Positions 45,270 through 57,310 of a stretch of DNA of 64,000 nucleotides are shown piece after piece (positions within the stretch are counted from its first letter, which is position 1; every line of letters begins with the position of its first letter). The position numbers and the translations under genes are program-made. The DNA lies in the NCBI RefSeq assembly GCF_963924675.1, contig NC_089230.1, positions 496,001 through 560,000 on the forward strand, written 5' to 3'. This stretch comes from Phocoena phocoena. Its lineage: Eukaryota; Chordata; Mammalia; Artiodactyla; Phocoenidae. The notes below the pieces were generated by a model. It saw only the letters and a program-made list of their open reading frames with translations, did no database searches and was not told the origin of the DNA.

Positions 45270-47165
45270 AAAGCTATTAGAATAAGTAAATTCAGTAACG
45301 TTGCAGGATACAAAATTGATAAACAGAAATCTGTCGCATTTCTATACACTGATGAACTATCAGAAACAGAAATTAAGAAAACAATCCCATTTACAGCTGC
45401 ATCAAAAAGAATAAATGGTCTAAGAATAAATATAACCAAGGAAGTAAAAGACCTGTTCTCAGAAAACTATAAGACATAGAAGAAAGAACTGAAGACAACA
45501 CAAGCAAATGGAAAGATATTCTGTGCTCATGGGTTGGAAGAATTAATATTGTTAAAATGAGCATACTTTCCAAGGGAATCTATAGATTCAATGCAATCCA
45601 ATCAAAATAATAATGGCATTTTCACAGAACTAGAACAAATAATTCTAAAATTTGTATAGAACCACAAAAGACCCCAAAGTGCCAAAACCATTTGTGAAAG
45701 AAAAACAAAAATAGAGGAATCATGCTCCCTGGTTTCAAACTATACTACAAAGCTATAGTAACCAAAACAGTAAGGTACTGGCACAAAAACAGACACATAA
45801 CATAGGTCAATGGAACAGAATAGGAGCCCAGAAATAAACCCATGCACCTATGGTCAATTAATCTGCAACAAAGGAGACAAGAATATACAGTGGGGGAAAG
45901 ACAGTTTCTTCAACAAACGCTGTTGGGAAAATTGAACAGCTACATGCAAAAGAATCAAAATGGACCACCTCCTCATAAAGATAAACTCAAAATGGACTAA
46001 AGATTTAAATGTAAAACTTGAAACCATAAAAATCCTAGAAGAACACACAGGCAGTATGCTCTTTGACATGGGTCTTAGCAATATTTTTTTTGGCTATGTC
46101 TCCTCAGGCAAGAGAAAAGATGTTTGCAAATGATACATCCAATAATGGGTTAATATCCAAACTATGCAAGGAGCTCATATAACTCATCGAAGAAACAAAG
46201 AGTCCAAATAAAAATTGGGCAGAAGACCTGAATAGACATTTTTCCAAAGAAGACAAAGAGATGGCCAACAGGCACATGAAAAGATGCTCAACATGACTAG
46301 TCATCAGGGAAATGGGGATCAAAACCACAGTGAGATGTCACCTCACAGCAGTCAGAAAGGCTATCGTCTGAAAGACACCAAATAACAAGTGTCGTCGAGG
46401 GTGTGGAGAAAAGGGAGCCCTCGTGCACTGTCGGTGGGAATGTAAACTGCTGCAGCCACTGTGGAGAACAGTACGGAGGTTCCTCAGAAAACTAAAACCA
46501 GAACCACCATATTACTCAGCAATTCCACTTCTGGGCATTTTTACAAAGAAAACAAAAACACTAATTTGAAAAGATATAAGTACCCCTATGGTCACTGCAG
46601 CATTATTTACAATAGCCAAGATACAGAAGCAGCCCAAGTGACCATCACAGATGAATGGATAAAGAAGATGTGGTACATACACGCAATGGAATATTACTCA
46701 GCCATAAAAGAAGGATGAAATCTTGTCATTTGTGACAACATGGATGAACCTAGAGGGTATTATGCTAAGTGAAATAAGTCAGGCATTGAAAGACAAACAC
46801 TGTATGATCTCACTTATATGCGGAATCTTAAAAAAAAAAACAGAACAAACATAACAAAACAGAAACAGAGTCATAGATACAGAGAACAAACAGGTGGTTG
46901 CCAGAAGGGAGGGGAGTGGAGGGATGAGAGAAATAGGTGAGGGAGGTTAAGAGGGACAAACTTCCAGTTATAAAATAAATAAGTCCCAGGGATGAAATGT
47001 ACAGTGTGGGGAACATAGCCGATAATATTGTTATAACTTTATGTGACGACAGACGGTAACCAGACCTTGTGGTGATCATTCTGAAATGTGTAAAAATATC
47101 AAATCACTATGTTATACACATAAAATAATATAATATTGTAAGTCAACTATACTTCAATAAAATAA
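45270..47165 (+). mobile_element. L1 LINE, 3' half (decayed ORF2 C-terminus and 3' UTR)
   Basis: The left part encodes the C-terminal end of the L1 reverse-transcriptase protein: an open stretch at 45231-45479 shows the region after the RT core (motifs such as [10 protein letters not shown] and [12 protein letters not shown]). From 45476 the frame is broken by stops and indels, with further ORF2-derived text to about 46700. The 3' UTR follows (atggaatattactcagccat near 46687, then ggatgaacctagagggtatt) and the element ends near 47165 with an aataaaataatg stretch. It is 5' truncated and not capable of autonomous movement. A small minus-strand frame shadow is ignored. Confidence 0.95.
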
Positions 47166-50100
47166 TGTTTAAGTGTTTACTGTTAGGGTAAACAATCAAA
47201 AATTTGGGAGACCAAACAATACCTCCAAGTAAGTCCCAGAGGGCAGTAAACTGGGGGGTTGGTCAGAGTCTCAGGGCACATCCTTGGCAAACCTCAAAGA
47301 CGCATAGTTAACCAATAGGTGTGTTTCTAGAATAATCCCAACGTCTGAACAATACTCAGCACAGACACCCACAGACGCACAAAGAAGCGACACCATGCCA
47401 GCTCTTGCCGGGAATGCAGGCAGGATTTCCACATCTGGAGGACAGAATATTCCAGGTGGAACCGCTCAAGGGAACAAAGACATGGGAGTGCCTGGGGGAC
47501 TCCACAGGCCTTGTTGCTGCCAGGACTTAACTCTGGTCCCAGGAAGCTCCCCTGGGCACCTGGGGGTGGGGGGATTATGTTTGTCTTAACACAGTCACTC
47601 CACCAGTGGAGCTCTGGCACCAGGGAGGTGGCAGCTCCAGCCAAGGGGCCAACTAGCAGTTCCTAGTTCACAGAGCTAATTGCCCCGTGACTACATACGC
47701 TTCTGCTCAGACACCAGCAAAGCAGGCACGCTGGAAACTCAACAGCAACAACAGATTTGCACAAACTTACCAAGAATTTTGCAATCGGAAAATCTAGGGG
47801 AATTTTTTAAAATTTCATCATAAAGTTTGTTTTGTTCCAAAAAACTTTTTGCGTTTGAATTACACGTGGGAGGGAGCCATACGGTCTTTTCAGTGTTAGG
47901 GCCTTAAATGTTTACAGCAGGGCCTGCCCACGACGAAACCCAGCCAGGAAACAGAGGGAGGTGAGAACCTCGCAGAGCCCGTGGTCACTTCTCCGCGGCA
48001 TCCAGCTCCAGCCTCTGCAGGACGCCTTGCTCCCGGACCCCGGAACAAATGCCCCTCCATCTCGTGGGCTGCGTGTGCTCGCCCCTCGCTGTCTTCCCCC
48101 CACCCCCAAGTCCCGTGACATCACAGGTGCGCGTCCACAGCCCTGACCTCGCCGCCAGGCACCCTGCTGCGTCTGTGGACAGACCGTGCAGGTGAGGGCG
48201 GCAGGGTGGTTCCCACGCCTCTTGCTGCCCTCGCTTCCTCCGTTTGCCTCACCCCACCCCAGATTCCACCACTGTTCCAGTAGCTTTAACCTCAAAATGC
48301 ACTGCACGCCCTCCTCTCCCTGTGCCCCTCGACCGGATCCCGAGCCACTGCAGGTCCGGCCTCTGTTCTCAGGGGAGCGAGCTCTTCAAACACCATCAGA
48401 GTAGGCTGTTCCTCCCCTCAGGGTCCCCCTGCAGCAGCCCATCCCCCGCCCCGGGCTGTTACACAGGCTCCCTTCTCGCCCCCAGAAAGGCCGCTCACTC
48501 CGCCTCAGGACCTCTGCACTCGCTGCCCCTCTCGTGCAGATTTTAACCCGAGGGTCCTCTCCCCAGGGACACCCTGCTACGTGTTACCATGTCTGGCCAG
48601 CGCCCGCCCTGTCAGATTCCCTGTCTATCCCGCTCGCAGGTCTTACAGCGTGCAGGGGTTCCGCCTGTCGTCCATAAGTTCCGGGGAGCAGAGACTTTGG
48701 CCACGGCGTTCCCAGCTTTATTCCGAGCGCCGAGACCACTGTGTGCTTTATAGTAAACGGTAAGTGAGGGGTGCTGAACTCACGAAAGGACCGAGGAGGG
48801 GGAGGGCAAGTGGCAAACTTGGGCCAGTGACCCCAAACTGGCCTGCGGATGTGCTTTATTCCACCTCTAATTGTTTCCTTTAAAATATGTTCCTGTTTAA
48901 AATCAGGAGATTCTGAGGCAAAACCCAGATTTCCAGATGCTCCTGGCAGCCCTGCCCTCTGCGTGGGCACCCTGGGTTTTCGAGCCCCTCCTGTCCTCCC
49001 CACGTCCCTCCTGCCCCTGAGACGTGGGCCTGGTTGACGTGCACAGGGCGCAGTCAGAGGCTCCTTCCCTTCCTTTAAGGGCGAAGCCTCATCAGGGAAG
49101 GGCATCCGGGCTGCCAGGGCTGTGGGCAGGGGGCGACCCCAGGGCCACGGCAGGTCCGCGCGAAATTCCTCCTCAGCCAAGACCCCAGGCAGGGGTCAGG
49201 GGGCCCCCCAGCTCCTCCCGCAGGACTCGGGACTCAGCCGGGAAGAGCCAGACTCCCCTGCAGCCCCAGGAAGCGGGCCGGGGTCCCCAGACCCTGGAGT
49301 CACAACCCGGGCCTCCCCTCGGGGTCACTGGTGAGCTTTCAAACATCACTGAGGTCAAAACAGAACAAGCAGCAGCGGTGTCAGGGCCTCCGGTGAGGGC
49401 AGATCAGGTCACGGTTCCTGGCTGTCAGGGTTTGCGAGACTCCCGGTGATTATGATTCACGCCCAGGATTGAAAATCTGGGCTGCGATGTCAGGCCACGT
49501 GCGCGAGAAGAACCCCCAGGCAGAGCGCGAGGAGAGGCTGGCGGGGACGGGCAGAGCCGGAGCGCGCAAAGGTGAGAGCGAGAAGCAGCGCCAGCTTAGG
49601 GAGGGCAGGCGGCCCCTCAGCCCCATTGGAGGCCCCCCACCCCCTCTCCCTCCACCCCCAGTGCCCCCAAACCTCAGTCTCAGGAGGGAAGACGCGGCAT
49701 GAGGAGGACTGACGGGCGAGGAGAGCCCCTCCCTGGGTGAGGAGCCGCAGGTCCACGGTGTAATGGGCACATCACAGCAAAGATTGTGGACGAAAGGCAG
49801 GACACGCCGTGTCCCTCCTCAGCAGCGGGTCCGCTGCCCCATCAAAGGTGATGACAGCCTATCTGTTCCTTGAAATTTCTGACCTGAAGACCCATAACCT
49901 CCTTAATAGATATAAATCCCATGTCATTAACGTGCTCGACGGGGACCCGAACACCCCAAAACACGATGAGCAGCTCTGAATCCCCCCAATAACCAGCGCA
50001 CAGAGGCGACCTGCTCTGTTCCCCACAGCAGGTTGGGGGGAGGAGGCTCGCGGGGCATCAGGGCCCCCAAACCATCTGAGGACAGTGGGAGAAGATGCAG

Positions 50101-50189
50101 AAGCAGGAGTAGAAGGTGAAGAGAAGCGTCAACTTTTGCTGAACAAGCCTGACCTCATTTTCTTCTGCTCTTGGCAAAATAACAATGAC
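47166..50189. other. Unique sequence, no gene seen
   Basis: AT-rich at 47740-47920 and GC-rich after 47930. I recognise no exon and no named repeat. Overlapping frames (198 codons minus, 48584-49180; 141 codons plus, 49024-49449) have no domain. Confidence 0.5.
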
Positions 50190-50220
50190 AATAAATTGTT
50201 TAATTTCAAAAAAAAAAAAG
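50110..50220 (+). other. Possible retroposed 3' end (AATAAA then poly-A)
   Basis: An AATAAA signal (within gacaataaattg near 50191) is followed about 12 bases later by a run of 12 A at 50208-50219. That is the arrangement of a processed transcript end. I cannot name a parent gene and no target duplication is evident, so an A-rich coincidence is possible. Confidence 0.35.
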
Positions 50221-51635
50221 AGTCAGATTCCTTAGGTGTCTGCACAGAGCTGTGGTTGGTACAAAACATAGGTTGATGGCTCCTGAGACGAGCTCGGAAT
50301 CTAAGAAATTAGTAGAGTCTCTTAGAAAATAAATGTTCAATTTAGTGACAATCAGTAGATTCAAGGGAAAATAAGTTCTCGTAATTTCATCCTAACAGCC
50401 GTTATTTGGTGATTTGTAAGATACCTCTCTTTCAAAAAGGTTAAAACATTTTGAGCCTATGTACGTTGTTTTCACAATACAGAAACCAAGAGGGGCACCT
50501 TTATCCTCTTCCTGATAAACAAGAACCGTGGCAACCCTGGCTCAAAACCTACCACTCCCACCAGAACTTAATACAGAAATCCCAGTAAAGACGGCCTTGG
50601 CATTTCCAGAATAACAGGGTAGCCTGATCCTGGCTGTGTGTTTGACCTGCCTATGGGAGCAGAAATATGGCCTGGGAGGTGCCCGACATCATCTAAAATG
50701 GGTGCAGATTCAAGGAGAACCTAGATCTTTAACCTAATAATCTCCGTGTCAGCTGACCCAAGTAAACAATGTACAATTTTAATCTATGGCGAGGCCGGCC
50801 ATAAAATTAGTTAATAAATGTGCAGTGGAAAAGCCATCCGCGACGACGGTGTCTCCAGTCTCCCACTTAAGCTTTCCACCTGGCATCTGTCCCCTGACTC
50901 TCGACCTTCTGGAGTGGATAGGATCTTACCGTGTGACCCTGTCACTGAAGGTAAAGCACATCCCACGTGACCTGGGTCCTGTATAAAGGGCCTTGTGAAC
51001 GGCCGCAACACCAGTTTTCAGCCTCCGCAGCAGGTGCAAAAGCCGCTGGGCTCGGAGTGACCAAGCGTGCTGGCGATCACACCCCAGACCCGGCCGGCAT
51101 CCCTGACAGCCGGTGCTTCGATGAACTCCTAACGGCTCTGTCAGGTCTGCGTGATATGTGGTGCTGCGTGACTCCGATTCCCCTAAGGAGGAGCCCCAGT
51201 CTTCACACCCCTCCCCCGAGAGGAAGGCTCAAGAGTCTGCCTGTGCCCCTCGTGCAGAGTAACTGCATCGAGGCCCCGCCCACCCCACGCCCTCCAGCCG
51301 CAGGGACACACCCTCGTCCGCCAGCCCCTCCAAATCTCCCCACGCTCCTGGCGGGCCTGGAGCTGCCTCGGTGCCTGTGAGGACGTGAGGCCCCTGACGA
51401 TAATTTCAAGACCCAAACCCCAAATGGAACCCACAGTGGAAAGCACAACTCCGTGGTCAAGTTGGGGACGACGCGATAAAAGCCGAGGGGCAGGGTCCCC
51501 ACCGTCTCCTGCTCTGCTCCACGACTCGGGCCCGATTAGCAAAGGCTCATCGTGGGGACAAGCCGTCTGCGAAATAAGATCAACCGAGCGATGAAAAAAT
51601 CAGACCCACCCCCATCGTTTTCAGGAGTGACTGTG
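50221..51635. other. Unique sequence upstream of the CpG clusters
   Basis: Low CpG content and moderately AT-rich to 50960, then GC-rich. Two TATA-like motifs occur: cctgtataaagggcc near 50980, preceded by a cccacgtgacc E-box at about 50962, and gcgataaaagccgagg near 51472. Either could belong to an unrecognised LTR. No exon is identified. Confidence 0.4.
50958..51000 (+). promoter_or_regulatory. Candidate TATA-type promoter
   Basis: A TATAAAG box (about 50984-50990) lies about 15 bases downstream of a CACGTGAC E-box, in a transition from AT-rich to GC-rich DNA about 650 bases before the first CpG cluster. This is sequence-motif evidence only. Confidence 0.25.
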
Positions 51636-51985
51636 GGCCTCACCATCCCGCGTGGCCCGGCAACGTTCGCCTCCGGGCCGCCAGGGGCTGTGAGCGAGGC
51701 CCGAGCTCCCAGACACGGCCGAGCACCCGCTTCCCGGGAGAGGCGAGGCGGCGCTTGTGAAGACAGGAACCGGGGTCGGCAGAGGCCGCGGCCTGGGCAC
51801 GGTACCAGCCAGGCTGTGCCGGCAGAGCGTGGGCCAGCCGCTCCCGCCGGGCCGGCTCCGAGCACGAGGGCCCCGCGGCCCGCGCTGGGGGTGCTGTGAG
51901 TGGCCCACGAGGGTGCCCCAGGGCAGAGCTGCTGCAGGAGGGGCGGCGGCCTCGCCGCGCACCCACTGTGGCTCTGGGCCTCCGG
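51636..51985. promoter_or_regulatory. CpG island candidate 1
   Basis: By eye about 40 CpGs fall in 350 GC-rich bases, including gcccgcgctg and ccgcggcctggg segments. A CCGCCAGGGGCTG stretch at 51678-51690 resembles a CTCF core. It satisfies informal island criteria better than any other place in the window except the next cluster. The open frames over it (115 codons plus, 187 codons minus) look incidental. Confidence 0.6.
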
Positions 51986-52408
51986 CTCGCTCTTGGCCCC
52001 AGATCCCCACATGCACAGAATCCTCCCGAAGTCCCCAGAACGCTCTGAGCGCCAGCCTTTCCCACCTCCGACGCCCTCTCCTCAGCTGCAGGTTCAGAGC
52101 ATCCCCTGGGGGCAGCCGTCCGGCATCCGCGACAGAGAACGGCGTTTCCGAGGGTCACCAGGAGCCAGCCACCTCCACGGGCCACCACCCCACACGCGGT
52201 CACAAATAAAATTCAGAAAAATTTCTCAAAGCTCATTTTTTGTGAAGGCGCTTCCCAAATCCGTGAGTGAAAAATAGAGCAGTGCTCCTAGAACTGCTGA
52301 ATTTCTACTTAAAAAGTTGGTTTCACAAGCTGTCAGACGTCACTGGACCGATGGAACTACATATTCGGTCAGAACGTCCTGCGCCCTGTGTAGAAAATAG
52401 GAAATAAG
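51986..52408. other. Spacer between the two CpG clusters
   Basis: GC falls toward the right, with an AT-rich run at 52200-52320. No gene or named repeat is seen. Confidence 0.5.
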
Positions 52409-52612
52409 AGACGAATCACCCGTGAGACGCCGAGTCCGAGGCACAGCCCAGGCGTCAGGAGCAGCGAAGAGCAGCAGAAGGCCTCCCGCACAGCAGCAGG
52501 GGAGGCGCGGCCGCTCGCGCAGGGGGAGGGGCGGGAGGCCACGCGAGCAAAGACGCGCGGTGCCCGGGGGAGCACCGCAAACACCGCGCACGTCGCAAAA
52601 TCCCAAATAGCG
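52409..52612. promoter_or_regulatory. CpG island candidate 2
   Basis: I count about 26 CpGs in about 205 bases, close to the expected number for the base composition, so CpG is not depleted here. The minus-strand frame 52340-52606 (88 codons) starts inside it and has a hydrophobic CCCAGGLLLLFAA stretch that could pass as a signal-peptide core, but it starts with a long Pro/Arg-rich lead and has no match I can name. I leave it unannotated as a gene. Confidence 0.6.
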
Positions 52613-54689
52613 ATGTTTCTCCTCAACTGCCTGACACCCCGCTAAGTGTTACTCCTCCTACATCTTCTCGGCTTCCTGTCTTTGCCTCTTCACGTGAGAG
52701 CAGTTTTCACGTGTTTTCCATAAAGAGAAGAGATAATCAGCCTTTCCTTTCACATGCTGTGTACAGAGCTGCTTTTGTTATGAACGGCTCAGAAGTGTTG
52801 CAGCTTCATGTCTTGTCACTGGTCTAAACTCTCAGAGGAGCACCTAGTCCTGGAAGGCCTTGCGGCCCGGGCAGCAGCGCAGAGCAGCTGGATCCCCTGA
52901 TGCCTGCAGCCTGGCCGCCCCCAGAGGGGTGGAGGAGGGGCGGTGCAGGAACGTGGGCCACCTGGCAGCCGCTGGGCCAGCAGACTTAGGGGCCGAGGAG
53001 CAGGCAGAAGGGCCTGGGAAGGTGGGTGCAGGGGTGCTTATGGAGGGAAGTCGGGAGAAGCCACTTGTCTACATGGCACACAGAGGCCCTGGTGGGGCTA
53101 GGGGCTGGGGTTCAGCAGAGGAGTCTGGACAGAGGATGGCCCCCAGGGACACTGGTGGGAAGGAGGCCGTGTGCGGGAGGAGGGAGGGAGGGGAGAGCCG
53201 GGAGGAGGGGTGACGGGCAGCGTCTACTGGGGGAGGGAAGGAGGGCGACAGGAAGGACAGGCAGGGCCCCGCCTCACCCCGCAGACTCTCTGCAGAGACA
53301 ACTCAGTGACCCGAGTGCCCTTGCAGGGAAAGGCCAGCGGGCACCCACGGCCCCCCGCCAATCCCGGCCCCCCATGCAGGCTCTCCGCTGGCTGCGGGGA
53401 ACACTCACAGGGCCTCACCCCTGCCTGCCGGGGGCCCCGCTTTGCAGAGGGGGTTTGGGGCCCGCATGCCACGTGGAGGTGGAAGCCCGTCACGGCGGGG
53501 CTGCGTCTACGGCATGTGCAGCCAGAAGAGAGGCAATTTCGGTCTGATGAGGTTACTCTCCGGGGGACTCTGACTGCAGGCGGGGGCGGGGGCAGGGGGT
53601 CTCTGCCAGTCCCTGGAGCATGAGCTCCACCCGTTTCCCGACAGGAACCCCGGAGCAGGGTGCTCCCAACCCCTCTGAGCCAAGAGTTCACTTATTAGGC
53701 TCTTGACAAACCCCACTGTCCCACCGAGTCAGCTGGCAAAGCCCCGTGAGCCGCCCCCTGGCTGGTAAAGGGTCGTGTCCAGAGGCTCAAAGCCGGCCTC
53801 ACCCCCAGGGCCGCGTGCCAGGGACGGCCCCAGACAATGCCACCAGCCCCTCCGTCCCCAGACCCTAACTACAGGCTCTGCTGTAAGATTAAGACACTAA
53901 TCCACGTTCATCTCCGGTCCTTTGAGGCCATTTTTAAAGGTAATTCGGGGCCAGGGGAACTGAGACACAAAACCTTGGGCAGGAATGACCTCTGACCCCC
54001 TCTGGAGGCGCACACCAAGGCGTCAACAGGTGAAGCGTTTCTATCCCATCCTGACAATGCTGATTGATAACATGGAGCTAATCTCCCGCCTTTGTTCCCA
54101 GGGGGCAAAGGTTTGCGCTGGGCCTTTGAATCCGGGCCTTTCAACTCTGCAGTGAGTAAATCATGGCAGGACCTGAGGCCCCAGGATTAATTCCCTGCAG
54201 GAAATGCTGTCCCGGCCCCTAACAACCACGGCCTCCCCTTGGCTGCTCACGCCTCTCCCACACCTTGGAAACAGGGAAACCCTGCGTCTCGTGGCCGCTG
54301 TGCCGCGAAGGGGGGATCAGGACGAGAGTTTAACGCTCTGCGGGGTTCCGCAGCTCATCTGAACAGAGCCAGGAAACCAGAGCACACGGCGTGGCAGACA
54401 GGGCTCAGACTCCGGCCTGGGTGCCAGGCTGGCGGGTGCCCGGCCTGCCTGGAGGACGGACCGGCTCCAGACACGAAATCGGCCACAGCTGAAATGCACT
54501 CTCCCTAGAGCCGCGCCCCTCCCTCCCCACACGCGCCCCTGGACCCAGCACGTCATGCACCTTCTGTCCAGGGGTGGCCTCCTGATCTGCTCCAGGCCGG
54601 CTGCCCTAGGAGAGCCCCCGCGCTACAGACCAGCACCATCAACAGAGATGCTATGAGAGCCACGCCGAAACATAGCAAGGAACAGAGAG
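52613..54689. other. GC-rich unique sequence, no gene seen
   Basis: Frames of 150 to 173 codons on both strands at 53026-53691 overlap each other. No named repeat or exon is recognised. Confidence 0.5.
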
Positions 54690-55245
54690 ACCAGTCTCCA
54701 CAGTACATTTCATTAAACCAATGTATTCAAAAAGACACGTGCACCCCAATGTTCACAGCAGGCCTATTCACAGTAGCCAAGACATGGGAGCACCGTAAGT
54801 GTCCATCCGTGGATGAATGGATAGAAAGGATGTGATATATACATAATGGAATATTATATTATGTATATATACAGAAATGTTATTCAGTCGTTAAAAAAAA
54901 TCTTACCATTTGTGGCAACAAGGATGAACCTGGAGGGTATTATTCTAAGTGAAATAAGTCAGACAGAGAAAGATATGGTATAATCTCACTTGTATGTGGA
55001 ACCTGAGGAACAAACCACCAAACAAAAAATCCAAGTCCGTGGGTGTAAAGAACAGATTGGTTGTTATCAGAGGGGAAGGGGGTTGGGGGAGGGATGACTT
55101 GGGTGAAGGGCATCCACCGTCTGGTGATGGATGGTGACCAGGCTTGTGGGGGGGCTCACCCTGCAGTATACACAGATGTCATAGTACAATGCTGTACTTG
55201 AAACTTACATTTTAAAAAATCAATAACTAATTTCATGTTTAAATG
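54690..55245 (+). mobile_element. L1 LINE 3' UTR fragment
   Basis: Plus-strand order: gcaccccaatgttcacagca, cctattcacagtagccaaga, gtgtccatccgtggatgaat, tggaatattatat, tgtggcaacaaggatgaacc, and a right end with gtacttgaaacttacatttt. An extra about 22-base segment creating a 13-bp inverted repeat sits at 54835-54870. No ORF remains. Confidence 0.9.
54835..54870. repeat. 13-bp inverted repeat inside the L1 fragment
   Basis: atatatacataat (54835-54847) and attatgtatatat (54858-54870) are exact reverse complements with a 10-base loop. The second arm is not expected from the L1 3' UTR order. Confidence 0.85.
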
Positions 55246-57040
55246 TAGGTGGTTAAAAATGCTAAAATCCTTTTCCTGTTTGGAGGGGTAGAAATACTGA
55301 ACAATTTTGGGTCTGTTAAAAATAAAAATATAGTAAGATATATGTATTAAAATCTTAGGGTAATTTTAAAAAGAGAAATTGAAAATAAAAAAGAGGAAAA
55401 GAGGAGGACGTTATTTAGATCTGTTTACCAAAACCAGTAGCACTCCTATACCCAATAATTATCAATTAGAAAATATAATAGGAAAGAAGACATCGTAAAC
55501 AACAGCATGAAAGCTATTTTTAAAACATTGCTACAGAAATATGTCTAAAGAGGACATCCACAATCTTTGGTGGGGAAGTGTTAAAATATTGAGGAACATA
55601 AAAAGATTTGAACACGTGGAAAATATACTGTGTTGCGGGATGTTAAGACTAACATTGTGAATATGGTGACCCTCCCCCTTAAAAGCTGTGAGTTAGATGC
55701 CAGTTCAGTCAGAATTCCCGCTATATTTATCATGGAACTTAGTAAGCTGATGGTAAAGTTTATTAAAGCAAAAAGCTAAGAATAGCAAAGAACATTTCAA
55801 AGGAGGAGGAGACGGTGCTACCTGCCCTGCTGGGTGTCAAGACTGACTCTAAGGCTGTAATAAGGCAGTGGTGTCAGGAGAAGCAGAGGCCACGGAACAG
55901 GACAGAGAACCCAGAAACAGATACACATGTTTCGAGAATTTTGACATATGACAGAGGCAGCAGTAAGAATGAGTAAGGAAAGAATGCACTATTAAAATGT
56001 AATAATATGACACCAAAAGCATGGCAACAAAAGGAAAAATAGATGAATCTGACCACATCAAAATTAATAGTTCTGTGCATAAAGAACAGTATCAAGAAAG
56101 CAAAAAGACAACCTACAGAATGGGAGGAAATATTTGCAAATCCTCTATCTGATAAGGGATTAGTATCCAGAAAATATAAAGAACTCCTACAGCTAAACAA
56201 GAAAAAAATTAAAAATGGGCAAGTGACTTGAACTGTCATTTCTCCAAAGATAATATGCAAATGGCCAACAAGCAAATGAAGAGCTGCTCCACATCCTTAG
56301 TCACTGGGTGAGACAAGCCAAAAGCACAGCTGAGATGTCACCTCACACCTAATCGGATGGCCGCAATCATTGTTGAAAAATGCTAAACAATGTATGTTGG
56401 TGAAGATGTGGAGAGCCTGGAGCCTCATGCACGCGTGGTGGGTGAGAACGTCCAGCGGAGAACAGCTCAGTGCTATGTGGCCCAGCAATCCACTCCTGGG
56501 TATATACGCGAAAGAACTGAAAGCAAGAACTCGAACGAGTATTTGCCGTCACGTTCACAGCAGCCAAACGGTGGAAACAACGCCAGTGTCCACCAGCATA
56601 CGAAGGATAAAGATGATGTCACACACACACACACACACACACGCACACACGTACACACACACAGAATATTATTCAGCGGTTAAGAAGGAAGGGAAAGTTG
56701 ATACATGCTACATCATAGACAGACCTTGAAAACATTATGCTCAGTAAAATAAACCAGACACAGAAGGGCAACCATTGTACGATACCAGTTATAGGAGGTA
56801 CCAGAATTAGCAAATTCAGAGACAGAAAGTCAAAGCGAGTTGCCAGGGTGGGGTGGGGTGGGGAGTTGTTGATGCCTGGGCACAGAGCTGATGTCGGGGA
56901 TGAGGAACATCTTTAGGTAAAGAGAGTGGTGATGGTTACACGATACTGTGAGGGTATTGAATGCCTCTGAATGGTACGTTTATACAAATGGTTAAATGAT
57001 CAATATTGTAGTATGTATATTTTACCACAAACATCCTCAG
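55246..57040 (+). mobile_element. Older L1 (L1M-type) relic, ORF2 end and 3' UTR
   Basis: Plus-strand ORF2-derived text runs through much of 55400-56300 (for example gaatctgaccacatcaaaat near 56045 and gggattagtatccagaaaat near 56156). It is riddled with stops, and 3' UTR-like text follows. Divergence is clearly higher than in the 45-kb copy. A CA microsatellite has grown inside it at 56619-56661. Left boundary and subfamily are uncertain, and the first 150 bases are merely A-rich. Confidence 0.8.
56619..56661. repeat. CA dinucleotide microsatellite
   Basis: About 20 CA units with a few CG and TA interruptions, lying inside the L1 relic. Confidence 0.95.
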
Positions 57041-57139
57041 AAGTGAGCTAGAGAATTGTGATTGACTCCAAGTCTGTACTGCAGTCAGGCATCCCCTGAT
57101 TCTTCAGCATTAAAAGAGAGGTTAGGCAGAATCCATGTT

Positions 57140-57310
57140 GCTAGACATGAGAATCTGCCCACAGAGAAGGTGTGACTCGCCCAGGGTCCTGCAGCTTGTG
57201 AGCAGCCTTGAACTCAGACTTGGTGGAAAAAGCATAGACCTGAGGCCAGACAGGCTGGGTTCCAGCATGACCTCCCCTGGCTGCAGGATCCGAGAGCCCG
57301 CACAGCCTCA
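57140..57310 (+). mobile_element. MIR remnant (weak)
   Basis: cacagagaaggtgtgactcg, then cccagggtcctgcagcttgt and gagcagccttgaactcagac follow the MIR order in the plus sense. Diverged. Confidence 0.5.

Noticed and set aside
52340..52606. 88-codon minus-strand frame with a hydrophobic signal-like stretch
   Set aside because: It lies in a CpG island where arbitrary frames look Leu/Pro/Arg-rich. No convincing splice partners or family match.
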